From Ktedonobacter sp. SOSP1-85 (GTDB lineage: Bacteria; Chloroflexota; Ktedonobacteria; Ktedonobacterales; Ktedonobacteraceae): a stretch of 64,000 bases of DNA. The DNA lies in the NCBI RefSeq assembly GCF_016587415.1, contig NZ_BNJI01000002.1:1674001-1738000 (forward strand), given 5' to 3'. Below the pieces are notes generated by a model. It searched no databases and was not told the DNA's origin. It saw nothing but the letters and a program-made list of their open reading frames with translations. The position numbers were made by a program, and so were the translations under genes. Shown in pieces: positions 28,249 through 36,529 of this stretch; the first letter of the stretch is position 1, and each line of letters starts with the position of its first letter.

Positions 28249-28506
28249 TCATGCAGACCGTCTCCACCTTTCTTCATGAAAAGCGTGTTCCACAATCCCT
28301 GGCAGATCCCTGGTCAGCGCCCCTGCCTCAAACACATCAACAGGCCCAGGGGTCCGGAAATACTGAATCATCAGCTGTCGCGTCGGATCACCCTGGAATA
28401 ATTCATACATATCCGCCTGCCACACGGCAGGTACACGCGCAAGAAAAATCGCTAGCGTCCGGCGCCCCTCCTCCGTCATGGCAACCGTCACATGATGCTC
28501 AAACAT
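28249..28506 (-). CDS. hypothetical 85-aa protein
   Basis: A compact minus-strand frame with normal amino-acid composition (MFEHHVTVAMTEEGRRTLAI, then VWQADMYELFQGDPTRQL). It starts at ATG 28506 behind GGAGGG and ends in TGA. No family is recognised. The competing plus frame here is low-complexity, which favours this strand. An upstream minus frame ending at 28488 overlaps its start slightly. It could be a surviving small gene inside mobile debris. Confidence 0.4.
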   Translation of the reverse strand: MFEHHVTVAMTEEGRRTLAIFLARVPAVWQADMYELFQGDPTRQLMIQYFRTPGPVDVFEAGALTRDLPGIVEHAFHEERWRRSA

Positions 28507-28697
28507 CCAGCTCCCTCCTGTCTGCAATACCACATCACGAAAAAAAGTTCATCGCCGTCGGGACCTCGTGTGGTTCCACCCAAGGACAGTTCACTCCCCT
28601 CTCTCTCAGCGATCCCCTCAACCCCAGACGCAGGAAAAGAGTTCACCACAAGCGCAAGCGCTCTCTTCAACACCTTCATTCTCTCAGGAGGAGAACC

Positions 28698-29087
28698 ATG
28701 TCCCATACAGAGACCATAGCATATTGGCAAAGAGAAATCAGCATGCATTTGCCCCATCTGAGTCGTCCACAGGCAGCCGTCTTGGCCTTATGGAGTTATG
28801 GCATGGTCTTGAGCAAATCCAGTGGGATCACCACCATTGTGAGCTTCCTCGCCAAAGTGCTTGCCTGTCCCAAAAACAACCTGCGGCAACGGCTGCGAGA
28901 ATGGTGTTATGACGCCAAGGATAAAGCGGGCAGGAAGCGAGCGGAACTGGATCTGGAAGCCTGTTTTGCGCCATTACTGGGCTGGATTCTGAGTTGCTGG
29001 GCCTCCCAAGAGCATCAGCTCGCCCTGGCACTGGATGCGACCACGTTATCAAGTCGCTTCACGGTCCTGGCAATCAGCGTGCAATAT
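28698..29087 (+). pseudogene. DDE transposase N-terminal fragment cut by IS6
   Basis: ATG 28698 (AGGAGGAG upstream) opens ~130 codons: MSHTETIAYWQREISMHLPH, a helical DNA-binding region, and LALDATTLSSRFTVLAIS with the first catalytic Asp. The sequence stops being homologous exactly at the IS6 left repeat (29088). The remaining two thirds of the protein are not found on the other side of IS6, so it is a truncation and not a simple interruption. Confidence 0.65.
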
Positions 29088-29950
29088 GGTATTGTCAACT
29101 TGGTAACGTAGCTGAGCAATATGCTAAAATAGCTTCATGCCAACAAACACTCCAACGCCCAATTATAAAGGGTTTCGTTTCCCTTCTGAGATTATCAGTC
29201 ACGCTGTGTGGCTGTATTTCCGCTTCTCGCTCAGTTTTCGCGATGTCGAAGAGCTTCTGGCCCAGCGGGGGATTGTCGTGACCTATGAAACGGTTCGGCA
29301 GTGGTGCCTGAAGTTTGGGCAGACCTACGCCAATGAATTGCGGCGGCGGCATCCGCGTTGTGGTGACAAGTGGCACTTGGATGAAGTCTTCCTCACGATC
29401 CGTAGCGAGAGATACTATCTGTGGCGAGCGGTCGATCAGGACGGCAACGTGCTTGATATCCTGGTCCAGAGCCGGCGCAACAAGCATGCTGCCAAGCGAT
29501 TTTTCCGCAAGCTCCTCAAGGGATTGCAATATGTGCCACGAGTGATCATCACGGATAAACTGAAGAGCTATGCTGCGGCCAAACGCGAGATCCTGCCTGG
29601 TGTGGAGCATCGACAACACAAAGGCTTGAATAATCGGGCCGAAAATTCGCACCAACCCACACGTTTGCGTGAAAAGAAGATGCGACGGTTCAAATCAGCC
29701 AAACAGGCGCAACGCTTTCTCTCTGCTTTTGGCCTTATCTCTGGTCATTTCCAACCACGAAGACACCGCTTGCATGCTGGGGAATACCGTGCCATTTTAC
29801 AGGATCGCTTTCTGGTATGGAACGAGGTAACCAGGGGAAAGCAAGCGGCATAATTCCTATTCGCCCCAGTCGCGTCTTGCTCTCCAGCTTTTTTTCCTCC
29901 TTCTAACTCAACAATTATACTTCGCTCCGACGAATAAGTTGACAATATCC
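29088..29950 (+). mobile_element. intact IS6-family insertion sequence
   Basis: Bounded by inverted ends GGTATTGTCAACTT (29088-29101) and AAGTTGACAATATCC (29936-29950), about 863 bp, with one intact transposase. The 8-bp flanks (TGCAATAT / TAGATACT) do not match, so no target duplication is visible. Related copies lie at 44565-45210 and 57004-57865, both broken. This one is the likely source of activity. Confidence 0.85.
29137..29853 (+). CDS. IS6-family transposase
   Basis: 238 residues, typical family length. Motifs: helix-turn-helix SFRDVEELLAQRGIVVTYET with VRQWCLKFG, and the DDE triad in WHLDEVF, VIITDKLKSY and NRAENSHQPTR. IS6 transposases act by replicative cointegration between an existing copy and a target. 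The start ATG 29137 directly precedes PTNTPTPNYKGFRFP. It is intact, unlike the two relatives in this window. Confidence 0.9.
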   Translation: MPTNTPTPNYKGFRFPSEIISHAVWLYFRFSLSFRDVEELLAQRGIVVTYETVRQWCLKFGQTYANELRRRHPRCGDKWHLDEVFLTIRSERYYLWRAVDQDGNVLDILVQSRRNKHAAKRFFRKLLKGLQYVPRVIITDKLKSYAAAKREILPGVEHRQHKGLNNRAENSHQPTRLREKKMRRFKSAKQAQRFLSAFGLISGHFQPRRHRLHAGEYRAILQDRFLVWNEVTRGKQAA

Positions 29951-30260
29951 TAGATACTGTAAAGAAGCCACATAGTAATGCCTTTCATACAAAAAAAGAG
30001 CCTTCAGCAGTAGCAGTCTACTACTTCTTTCTGACCCCGATAGCGTATTATGAGAGATTGCCAATGAACTATTGCATTTATGTACAAACAAGTAATCATA
30101 TGGTAATAGTTTATCGATTATCTCTCACCATTATTTTCTAGGAAAGAAAGAAGAAGCAAATTCTGCCTACAAACTTCTCCCGTCAGTGTGAGGTTGGCAT
30201 CGCCAACTTTCTGCCTTCGGGAAGTCTCACGCTCCTATCTCCCATGTTTGATTTGATTGC
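29951..30260. other. intergenic with hairpins 3' of the GNAT gene
   Basis: No gene seen. Near 30190-30233 there are nested dyads (GTTGGC-ATC-GCCAAC, flanked by GTGAG/CTCAC). They lie about 30-70 bp beyond the stop of the minus-strand GNAT gene and may act as its terminator. Confidence 0.4.
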
Positions 30261-31085
30261 TTATCTTTCAGTTTCTCTCTGGAAACGATAGGAATCGAAC
30301 ATAAAATGATCCTGGAAGCCCATCTGACGATACATAGAGGCACCCAATTTTGATGCTTGTAATACCGCGACATGATAGCCCAGATCACGCGCTTCATGTA
30401 GAGCGGTAAGCGTCATGGCAGCACCAAAGCCTTGCCGCCGCATCTGAGGAATCGTTGCCACATTATAAATTCCTGCAATCCCTTCATGCAGCAATGATAA
30501 TGAGATGGTAACAGGTTGCTCGTCGATGTATCCTACATAGTAGCGCACAACAGGATCGTTCAGAAATTGATTTCCATAAGTGATGTTTGACAGGTGATGC
30601 GCTATTGGCTCGGGAAATTCGAAACCAATAATCATTGTGTCAACATGTTGTTTGAAGGTTTTCTCATCGTCAACAGTTTTAATGGTCAATCCATCTGGAC
30701 GTTCCATGTGCGCCTCTAAGGTCCGTAGGTCCAGCACCATTGAGCGTACTTCTCCAACCTTGGACCACCCATTTGTATGTAAGCATTCTTCTAACCTGGC
30801 GCTTCGTATGGATGGACCAACGTCCCAGCTCATACTTCCGTCAGAGGTCGCAGCAATCTGTGTGAGTGTGGCGTCGATTATATCCTTTGGGGTATCGGTC
30901 GTAAATGGAGTACGGACAACCTTATTGAATTTTATTAACGGATCAGTTACAAACCATGTTGCCTCTAATTCGTCATAAAACCTGGCCGCAAAGAAACGAC
31001 CAAGATAGGCAGTGGCGATTTGATACATGTTCTCCGTTGCTTTTCCCAAAACGGGATGTGAAAGGCTCTCTAAGGTAACAGGCAT
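30261..31085 (-). CDS. GNAT acetyltransferase, paralog 1 of a local family
   Basis: 274 residues. The C-terminal half is the GNAT domain: strand YYVGYIDEQPVTISLSLLH, then the acetyl-CoA loop QMRRQGFGAAMTLTAL and the tail GASMYRQMGFQDHFMF. The N-terminal half (ARFYDELEATWFVTDPL) is shared with the proteins at 32265 and 34884 and with a broken copy at 40381. The acceptor is unknown. The start is ATG with AGGAGG. It is last in a run of minus-strand genes, 205 bp after the hydrolase gene. Confidence 0.85.
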   Translation of the reverse strand: MPVTLESLSHPVLGKATENMYQIATAYLGRFFAARFYDELEATWFVTDPLIKFNKVVRTPFTTDTPKDIIDATLTQIAATSDGSMSWDVGPSIRSARLEECLHTNGWSKVGEVRSMVLDLRTLEAHMERPDGLTIKTVDDEKTFKQHVDTMIIGFEFPEPIAHHLSNITYGNQFLNDPVVRYYVGYIDEQPVTISLSLLHEGIAGIYNVATIPQMRRQGFGAAMTLTALHEARDLGYHVAVLQASKLGASMYRQMGFQDHFMFDSYRFQRETER

Positions 31086-31289
31086 TTTCTCTGCCTCCTT
31101 TTACCGACTATGACAACCAGACATTGGCCAAGCCTTCACATAGACCTATTCGGGCAAGGCTTTGACCGTTTAAACAATGGGCGGATTTTGGAATGCCCAC
31201 AAGCATCCTTTTCAATGGGGCCAACGCAAACGCCATCAAGCGTCTCGTCAGGCGCACTTCCACTCTTTTGTTGTGAAGGTTCTACGCAT

Positions 31290-32192
31290 TTAGCGACTGA
31301 ACCATTTAGTTCTTATCAAGGAATGTTTGTGCCGCATCAAAAACGCTCCGGGACGCTCCAGCCAACCAAAGTGACCGCAATGGGAGAAGACCTGAAAATG
31401 AATCGTTGCTTCTGTAAAAGCGTCCCTTGTCTCATCGGCCCACGCTCTCCCAAATGGATCGTCTTCTCCAAAGAGAATCTGCAAGGGAAGCTGCAACTTT
31501 CCTACTTGTTCTCTCAAATCAAAAGCGCCCAATGCTTCCCAAGTCTTCTCTCCTACTTCAGGTGTACGATCAAAGGTAGCAGCAAGAGCAGGAAGATCAA
31601 GAGGAGGATCTGCTGGGGCGACATAGACGGGGAGGATCTGTTGTAACTTTTCTAAGCCATCTGTTGAGAGTTTTGTTGGTATGATTCCTTTGTGCTGTAA
31701 CGCTTGCACGCGGGCATTAAAATGCTGAAACCCCGCCTGGAGACCAGCCACTGTTGGTGGCACGCTATTGATTAATTGTAAGGAACGGATATGCTCTGGA
31801 TACTGGAGAGCATACTGCATGGCGACCATTCCTCCCCAGGAATGACCAAGAATATGCACCTTTTTTTCACTGGCAACCGCCTGGCGTACCGCTTCTAAAT
31901 CCTGTGCATAGATCTCTGGCGTAAATTTGTCGATATCGAGTTTCTGTGGAGATACTGATTGACCAGTTCCTCTCTGATCATAATTCACCACAGTGAGTTG
32001 AGGACCGGCCAGTTGCTCCAAGCCCAGCATATAACGGTGGGATAAACCAGGACCACCATGGGCCATGATAAGGACATTGTCCGCATCGGATTCGCCAATG
32101 GTTCGAATAAAGAGGTTTATATCCTGTACCTTGTGCTGAAATTCCCGAATAGTGAGGGCATTATGGTTTGTTTCATGAATAGATTGAGCCAT
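31290..32192 (-). CDS. proline iminopeptidase-like alpha/beta hydrolase
   Basis: About 300 residues. Motifs: oxyanion HGGPGLSHRY, the strand VNYDQRGTGQS, nucleophile elbow GHSWGGMVAMQYAL (Ser), acid in FGEDDPFG, and the His in HCGHFGWLERP. HGGPG plus DQRGTGQS are the prolyl aminopeptidase (S33) hallmarks, so removal of N-terminal proline or a related amide or ester cleavage in the cytoplasm is expected. ATG 32192 follows AAGGA at seven bases and is preferred over ATG 32213. The gene lies 72 bp after GNAT paralog 2 and may be co-transcribed. Confidence 0.85.
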   Translation of the reverse strand: MAQSIHETNHNALTIREFQHKVQDINLFIRTIGESDADNVLIMAHGGPGLSHRYMLGLEQLAGPQLTVVNYDQRGTGQSVSPQKLDIDKFTPEIYAQDLEAVRQAVASEKKVHILGHSWGGMVAMQYALQYPEHIRSLQLINSVPPTVAGLQAGFQHFNARVQALQHKGIIPTKLSTDGLEKLQQILPVYVAPADPPLDLPALAATFDRTPEVGEKTWEALGAFDLREQVGKLQLPLQILFGEDDPFGRAWADETRDAFTEATIHFQVFSHCGHFGWLERPGAFLMRHKHSLIRTKWFSR

Positions 32193-32264
32193 AGTCAGTT
32201 CCTTACTGCTCAAGAGCCCTTCTCTTCGCAGGGCTCTACGCTAAAAAACATGCTTCCTTTTGAT

Positions 32265-33062
32265 TTAACGAATCCAAAAATCGATACGACATTGTTGTTC
32301 AAATCCGAGACCACGATACACTTTTGCTCCTGCATCTGTCGCTTGCAGAACTGCCACACGATACCCCATAGCACGTGCATCAAGCAATGGAAGCTGTGAG
32401 ATAGCACGACCGATACCTTGTCGACGAGCATGGGGAAGGGTGGCAACGCAGTAAAGGCCAGCAACCCCACCTCCGAGAAAGAGTAGCGAGGTCGCTACTG
32501 GTTCACCGTTCAGCCTGGCAAGATAGTAGCGCACCGCAGGGTGGGCCACGAATCCGTGTTTTTGTACGAAATGAAGGATATAATCGCGGCCCACGTCTGG
32601 CCATGGCATACCACCAGCAATGGTCTCGACCATTTGCTGCAACGATTCTGTTGTCTCCACGCGCTCAAGCGTTGCGCCAGCAGGTAGCTGAATATGCTCA
32701 TCCACTTGTTTCAGATCAGCAGCCATTCCCGCAACAGAGACTGTTGACCAACCATGCGCTTGTACTATATGTGCTATTTTCGGATGTTGCAGTGATGGGC
32801 CGACAACCCAGGACATGGGAGTGTTCGCAGCTTCAATCTTCGTAAGAATTTCATGGATCTTCTCTTCAGGCGTCTCAGGGGTCAGGTTCGCCCGTACCAC
32901 CATATTCAATCGGATGAATGGAACTCCGCTGACAAACCAGGAGGCCTCCGGCTCATGATAAAACGGCACTCCAAGCGCTCGACCCCAGAGGGCCAGGAGC
33001 TCTTCAGTATTAGTATCCATTGCCTTGATCAAGTCTGGATGAGATATGCTATCTAGCATCAT
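32265..33062 (-). CDS. GNAT acetyltransferase, paralog 2
   Basis: 265 residues, with the same two-part plan as the paralogs at 30261 and 34884. The N-terminal half has FYHEPEASWFVSG. The GNAT half has YYLARLNGEPVATSLLFLGG, HARRQGIGRAISQLPL and GAKVYRGLGFE. The His-Ala-Arg-Arg-x-Gly/Val motif is shared with paralog 3. The start is ATG 33062 (a second ATG follows directly), 46 bp after the M20 peptidase stop, so an operon is likely. Confidence 0.85.
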   Translation of the reverse strand: MMLDSISHPDLIKAMDTNTEELLALWGRALGVPFYHEPEASWFVSGVPFIRLNMVVRANLTPETPEEKIHEILTKIEAANTPMSWVVGPSLQHPKIAHIVQAHGWSTVSVAGMAADLKQVDEHIQLPAGATLERVETTESLQQMVETIAGGMPWPDVGRDYILHFVQKHGFVAHPAVRYYLARLNGEPVATSLLFLGGGVAGLYCVATLPHARRQGIGRAISQLPLLDARAMGYRVAVLQATDAGAKVYRGLGFEQQCRIDFWIR

Positions 33063-33107
33063 TCGCTCTCTTTCTTCGTAGTATCGCTCTTTTCCATCGC
33101 TCCCTGG

Positions 33108-34472
33108 TTAGGCCATATTTTGTAGGAAGCGGGCAACGGTGCGGATGCCACGATAGAACTGCTTAAGCGAGTATTTCTCGTTGGGGGCATGCAGATTATC
33201 GTCGGGCAGGCCGAAGCCCATGAGTACGACGGGCGTGTGCAGGATTTCATTGAAGAGGGCCGCGACCGGAATCGAGCCACCTTCGCGCAGGTAGACAGGC
33301 TTCTTGCCATAGGTCTCTTCAAGGGCCTGGATCGCGGCGATCATGGCGGGATTATCCAGCTCGACAACCAGGCCTTCGCCACCTTGCAGGTTGTGCACTG
33401 TGACCTTTACGCCCTCGGGGGCCGCGTTGTGTACGGCTTTCTCGAAGAGGGTGAAGACCTCTTTTGAGTTGAAGTTGGGCGGGAGGCGCAGGCTGATCTT
33501 AGCTTTGGCTACGGCTGGGATGACCGTCTTGGCCCCCTCGCCAGTGAAACCACCCGCGATACCGTGGACCTCTAGCGTGGGGCGCGCGCTGATGCGCTCC
33601 AGGGGCGGGTGCTCCGCCTCGCCGACAAGCTGCGAGACACCCATCTCCTCACGCAGAGCCTCGGCAAAGTTCAAGGGATCTGTCTCCCAGAAATCGCGCT
33701 CGACCTGGGAGGCTGGGCGCAGTTTATCATAGAGGCCAGGAACGTGGATGTGTCCCTGCTCATCTTTCAGCTTGCTAATGAGGATCGCCAGGGCGTGCAG
33801 CGGGTTGGGGGCAATGCCGCCATAGGTGCCCGAGTGCAGGTCGCGCTTCGCGCCCTGAACCTCAACCTCGGTATAGATGATGCCACGCAGGCCCGTGATC
33901 AAGGCTGGGGTCTCGGGTCCAGGCATATGGGTGTCGCAGATAAAAGCCGCATCACAACCCAGGCGCTCGGGGGTCGTACGCACATAATGCTCAATCGACT
34001 CACCACCGGCCTCTTCCTCGCCCTCAATCAAGACCCTCACGTTTACTGGCAGCTTGCCATCGACCGCCATGAGGGACTCCAGGGCTTTAAAAACGAGCAT
34101 CGTCTGCCCCTTGTCATCACATGCGCCACGGCAGTAGATGTTGCCATTGCGAACGGTTGGCTCAAAGGGGGGTGAATCCCACAACTCCACGGGATCGACT
34201 GGTTGTACATCATAGTGCCCATAAATAAGCACAGTAGGCTTGCCCGGGGCCTTCAACCACTCTCCATAGACAAGCGGATGGCCCTGTGTTGCGATGGCCT
34301 CCACATGCTCAAAGCCGATGCGCTTCAACTGTTGTACCGCGTACTCTGCGGCTACGCGTACATCGCCCGCATGCTCTGGCAGGGTACTAATGCTGGGGAT
34401 ACGCAACCAACCCTTTAAGTCCTCCATAAAGCGCTCTTCATGCTCTGCAATATATGCCTCTAGCGGTGTCAT
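33108..34472 (-). CDS. M20-family dipeptidase
   Basis: 454 residues, the usual length for M20 dipeptidases. Metal ligands and catalytic residues in order: IYGHYDVQP (His, Asp), GACDDKGQ (bridging Asp), LIEGEEEAGG (catalytic Glu and metal Glu), FICDTHMPGP (metal Asp), and LHAPNEKY (metal His). The lid domain around 200-330 contains the conserved RDLHSGTYGG and IAGGFTGEGAKTVIP. It hydrolyses dipeptides or related amides with two zinc ions in the cytoplasm. It appears first in a possible operon with GNAT paralog 2 and the iminopeptidase-like gene, which suggests peptide or amino-acid derivative turnover. The ribosome site before ATG 34472 is weak. Confidence 0.9.
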   Translation of the reverse strand: MTPLEAYIAEHEERFMEDLKGWLRIPSISTLPEHAGDVRVAAEYAVQQLKRIGFEHVEAIATQGHPLVYGEWLKAPGKPTVLIYGHYDVQPVDPVELWDSPPFEPTVRNGNIYCRGACDDKGQTMLVFKALESLMAVDGKLPVNVRVLIEGEEEAGGESIEHYVRTTPERLGCDAAFICDTHMPGPETPALITGLRGIIYTEVEVQGAKRDLHSGTYGGIAPNPLHALAILISKLKDEQGHIHVPGLYDKLRPASQVERDFWETDPLNFAEALREEMGVSQLVGEAEHPPLERISARPTLEVHGIAGGFTGEGAKTVIPAVAKAKISLRLPPNFNSKEVFTLFEKAVHNAAPEGVKVTVHNLQGGEGLVVELDNPAMIAAIQALEETYGKKPVYLREGGSIPVAALFNEILHTPVVLMGFGLPDDNLHAPNEKYSLKQFYRGIRTVARFLQNMA

Positions 34473-34529
34473 AAAGTGGATAAAACCTTTCTATCTCCCA
34501 AACCATACCAAAGAAGATTCTTTTATCCA

Positions 34530-34755
34530 GGCCTATTAGGCCTGCCGGAGAAATTTACAACGCTAAGCGACTCACGCAACATATATTCACCCTAATCGGT
34601 ACTGTGAGCCGCACACATAGCTCCGACTCTGCCGATAATGTGCTCAAAGAGCACCACCGATCAAGAAAGGCGCTGCCGATAACTTGCATAGTTCATCTGA
34701 AAGTAGCCCGATCTTAGCTTAACGTTGTATTTTGCGCTGACGGGCCTAATAGGCC
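34530..34755. repeat. 226-bp MITE-like element
   Basis: The ends are inverted: GGCCTATTAGGCC (34530-34542) and its exact complement at 34743-34755. Similarity extends inward for ~40 bp (ACAACG-TAAGC shared). There is no open frame inside. It occupies most of the intergenic space between the M20 gene and GNAT paralog 3, which also holds the hairpins at 34780-34864. Confidence 0.6.
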
Positions 34756-34779
34756 ATGTTGATGTTTTCATGAAATGGA

Positions 34780-34864
34780 GTATGTCAACTTTTCAGAAAG
34801 TTGACATACCTATGCAGAAAGAGGACCGTCCAGGTGATCGCCTATACGATCCTCTTTCTGCATA
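34780..34864. other. two adjacent perfect hairpins
   Basis: Hairpin one is GTATGTCAACTTT / AAAGTTGACATAC (34780-34792 and 34797-34809) with a four-base loop. Hairpin two is TATGCAGAAAGAGGA / TCCTCTTTCTGCATA (34811-34825 and 34850-34864). Neither is followed by a T-run. They lie 20 bp past the stop of GNAT paralog 3 and may end its transcript. Confidence 0.6.
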
Positions 34865-34883
34865 CTCCCAATGCTGAGCCGTG

Positions 34884-35708
34884 TTACTCCTTTACCGCTT
34901 CTGATAACCGATAAAAGTTGAGGGTTTCGTACTCTTTGAAGCCAAGGGCGCGATAGACTGGCGCTCCCATCGCAGTGGCCTGCAACGTGGCGATATGGTA
35001 GCCCATGGCACGAGTATCAAGCAGGCACTGCATAACTACGGAGGTGCCTACTTTCCGCCGTCGCGCGTGCGGAAGAGTAGCGGTACAATAAATGCCCGAA
35101 ACACCTCCACCAAGAAACAGTAAGGTTGTGCTCACTGGCTCGCCATTGAGTCGGCCAAGGTAGTAGTACACACCTGGAGTTGCCACAAAGCCGTGTTGCT
35201 GTATTAACTCAGCACTACGATGATACACGGACATTGGTATATCTCCATAGCCAGTAACAAAGGTATTGGCCCATTCCTGAAGACCGTTGGTCGTGCTCAC
35301 GCGTTCCACGGTGACTCCCTCTGGAAAGGTATAGTGATCGGCCAGTGTATGTACATCCAGAGCCCAGACTGTCGGTTTTCCTCCTTGCCATCCATGCCGC
35401 TTGATGCGTTCAAGAAAGCTATCCGGACTGGAGGCATCCACGACCCAGAATGTCTCGTGCTGCTGAGTCGTCCGCACGCGTTCGAGCACAGCATCCATTC
35501 TCTCTGGTGAGGTCTCAGCCGTAAAATGCGTTCTGGTTACCCAGTTGCCCGTCCAATGGGGAATATTGGAAGTGAACCAGCTGGCCTCGGCTTCGTGATA
35601 AAATCTGGCTCCCAGGGCGCGACCCCAGAGAGTAGAGAGTTCCTGTATGTTCAATTCCACCGCGTCGGTCAACGCGGGTTCTGAAATGGTTCTCAAGTTT
35701 TTTGGCAT
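34884..35708 (-). CDS. GNAT acetyltransferase, paralog 3
   Basis: 274 residues, closest in layout to paralog 2: LWGRALGARFYHEAEASWFT in the N-terminal half, then YYLGRLNGEPVSTTLLFLGG, HARRRKVGTSVVMQ and GAPVYRALGFKEY. In the acetyl-CoA loop the usual Arg-x-x-Gly-x-Gly/Ala is Arg-Arg-Lys-Val-Gly-Thr, slightly altered from the paralogs. ATG 35708 follows AGGATACG. It is separated from the other two by a MITE. Confidence 0.85.
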   Translation of the reverse strand: MPKNLRTISEPALTDAVELNIQELSTLWGRALGARFYHEAEASWFTSNIPHWTGNWVTRTHFTAETSPERMDAVLERVRTTQQHETFWVVDASSPDSFLERIKRHGWQGGKPTVWALDVHTLADHYTFPEGVTVERVSTTNGLQEWANTFVTGYGDIPMSVYHRSAELIQQHGFVATPGVYYYLGRLNGEPVSTTLLFLGGGVSGIYCTATLPHARRRKVGTSVVMQCLLDTRAMGYHIATLQATAMGAPVYRALGFKEYETLNFYRLSEAVKE

Positions 35709-35817
35709 GTATTACGTATCCTGCTACTAATGGAATGGTTTCTTTAAGAATCTAGTTAAAATGCATGTGTCGCTGCTTCTGCACTGTGAAAACCACAATA
35801 TTTCCTTTTCTCGGACA

Positions 35818-36249
35818 TTATCCCACCCTTGGTAGCTGGCCTAGCTGTTGCATGATACGAAGGTTGTCGATCTGATACCAGTCTTCGACAATTTTGCCTT
35901 CCGCTACACGAAAGATCACCACGCCTGCAACAGTAATTGGTTTCCCTGTTGCAGGTATTGGTGTGAGCAAGCCGAAAGATCCTGCATGCGTTCCTTGCAA
36001 AATGACCCTGCACATGACTCGATCGTGTTCTGCAATCAGGTCCTCATGCGTTATATGGAAATCAGGAAACGCGTTGCGACTCGCGGCGACCCAACGCTTG
36101 AAGTTCTCACGAGTACGCACTGCAGGCAGATTCGGGTCATGATGAAGGTAATCAGAACGGTAGGTTTCATCAACATATGCGAGATTGCCTCGATTCCAAA
36201 TGGCTTCCGCGACACGACAAACGAGCACCTTGTTCTCTTCGACTGACAT
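35818..36249 (-). CDS. SnoaL-like ester cyclase-type protein
   Basis: 143 residues: RVAEAIWNRGNLAYVDETY, then HHDPNLPAVRTRENFKRWV, AFPDFHITHEDLIAE, and VVIFRVAEGKIVEDWYQID. This is the SnoaL polyketide-cyclase-like (NTF2 fold) pattern, with Asp/His residues lining the pocket. It may isomerise or bind a small substrate. ATG 36249 has GAAGGAG eight bases upstream. The open frame continues up to 36612, overlapping the LuxR stop, but without a ribosome site. It follows the LuxR gene by 281 bp on the same strand. Confidence 0.78.
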   Translation of the reverse strand: MSVEENKVLVCRVAEAIWNRGNLAYVDETYRSDYLHHDPNLPAVRTRENFKRWVAASRNAFPDFHITHEDLIAEHDRVMCRVILQGTHAGSFGLLTPIPATGKPITVAGVVIFRVAEGKIVEDWYQIDNLRIMQQLGQLPRVG

Positions 36250-36529
36250 CTCATGGACTCCTTCGAGCATACTTGCCGAGTACGCTCTCAACTCCTCAGG
36301 ATGAGACGATTGCACTCTTCTGATGTACAGGTAGAAAAGAGCGTTTGCCGGGAGAGCGTCTGGTAACCCTTGCACCTGCGCCGGAGGTAGGAGCAGATCT
36401 TGAAAGAAGTCTATAACATTCCAGTCGTGCTGCCATCGCAAAAAACTACTACGCTCTTTCGAAAGAGGAAACAGGAGGAGACAGAACAGGGAGTAGTAAG
36501 AAACTACCAGCAAGGCTGGTACGCTCTCG

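Noticed and set aside
27732..28697. Long N-terminal extension of the transposase fragment
   Set aside because: Ser/His/Pro-rich low-complexity translation with no motif; a strong ribosome site and ATG at 28698 mark the real start.
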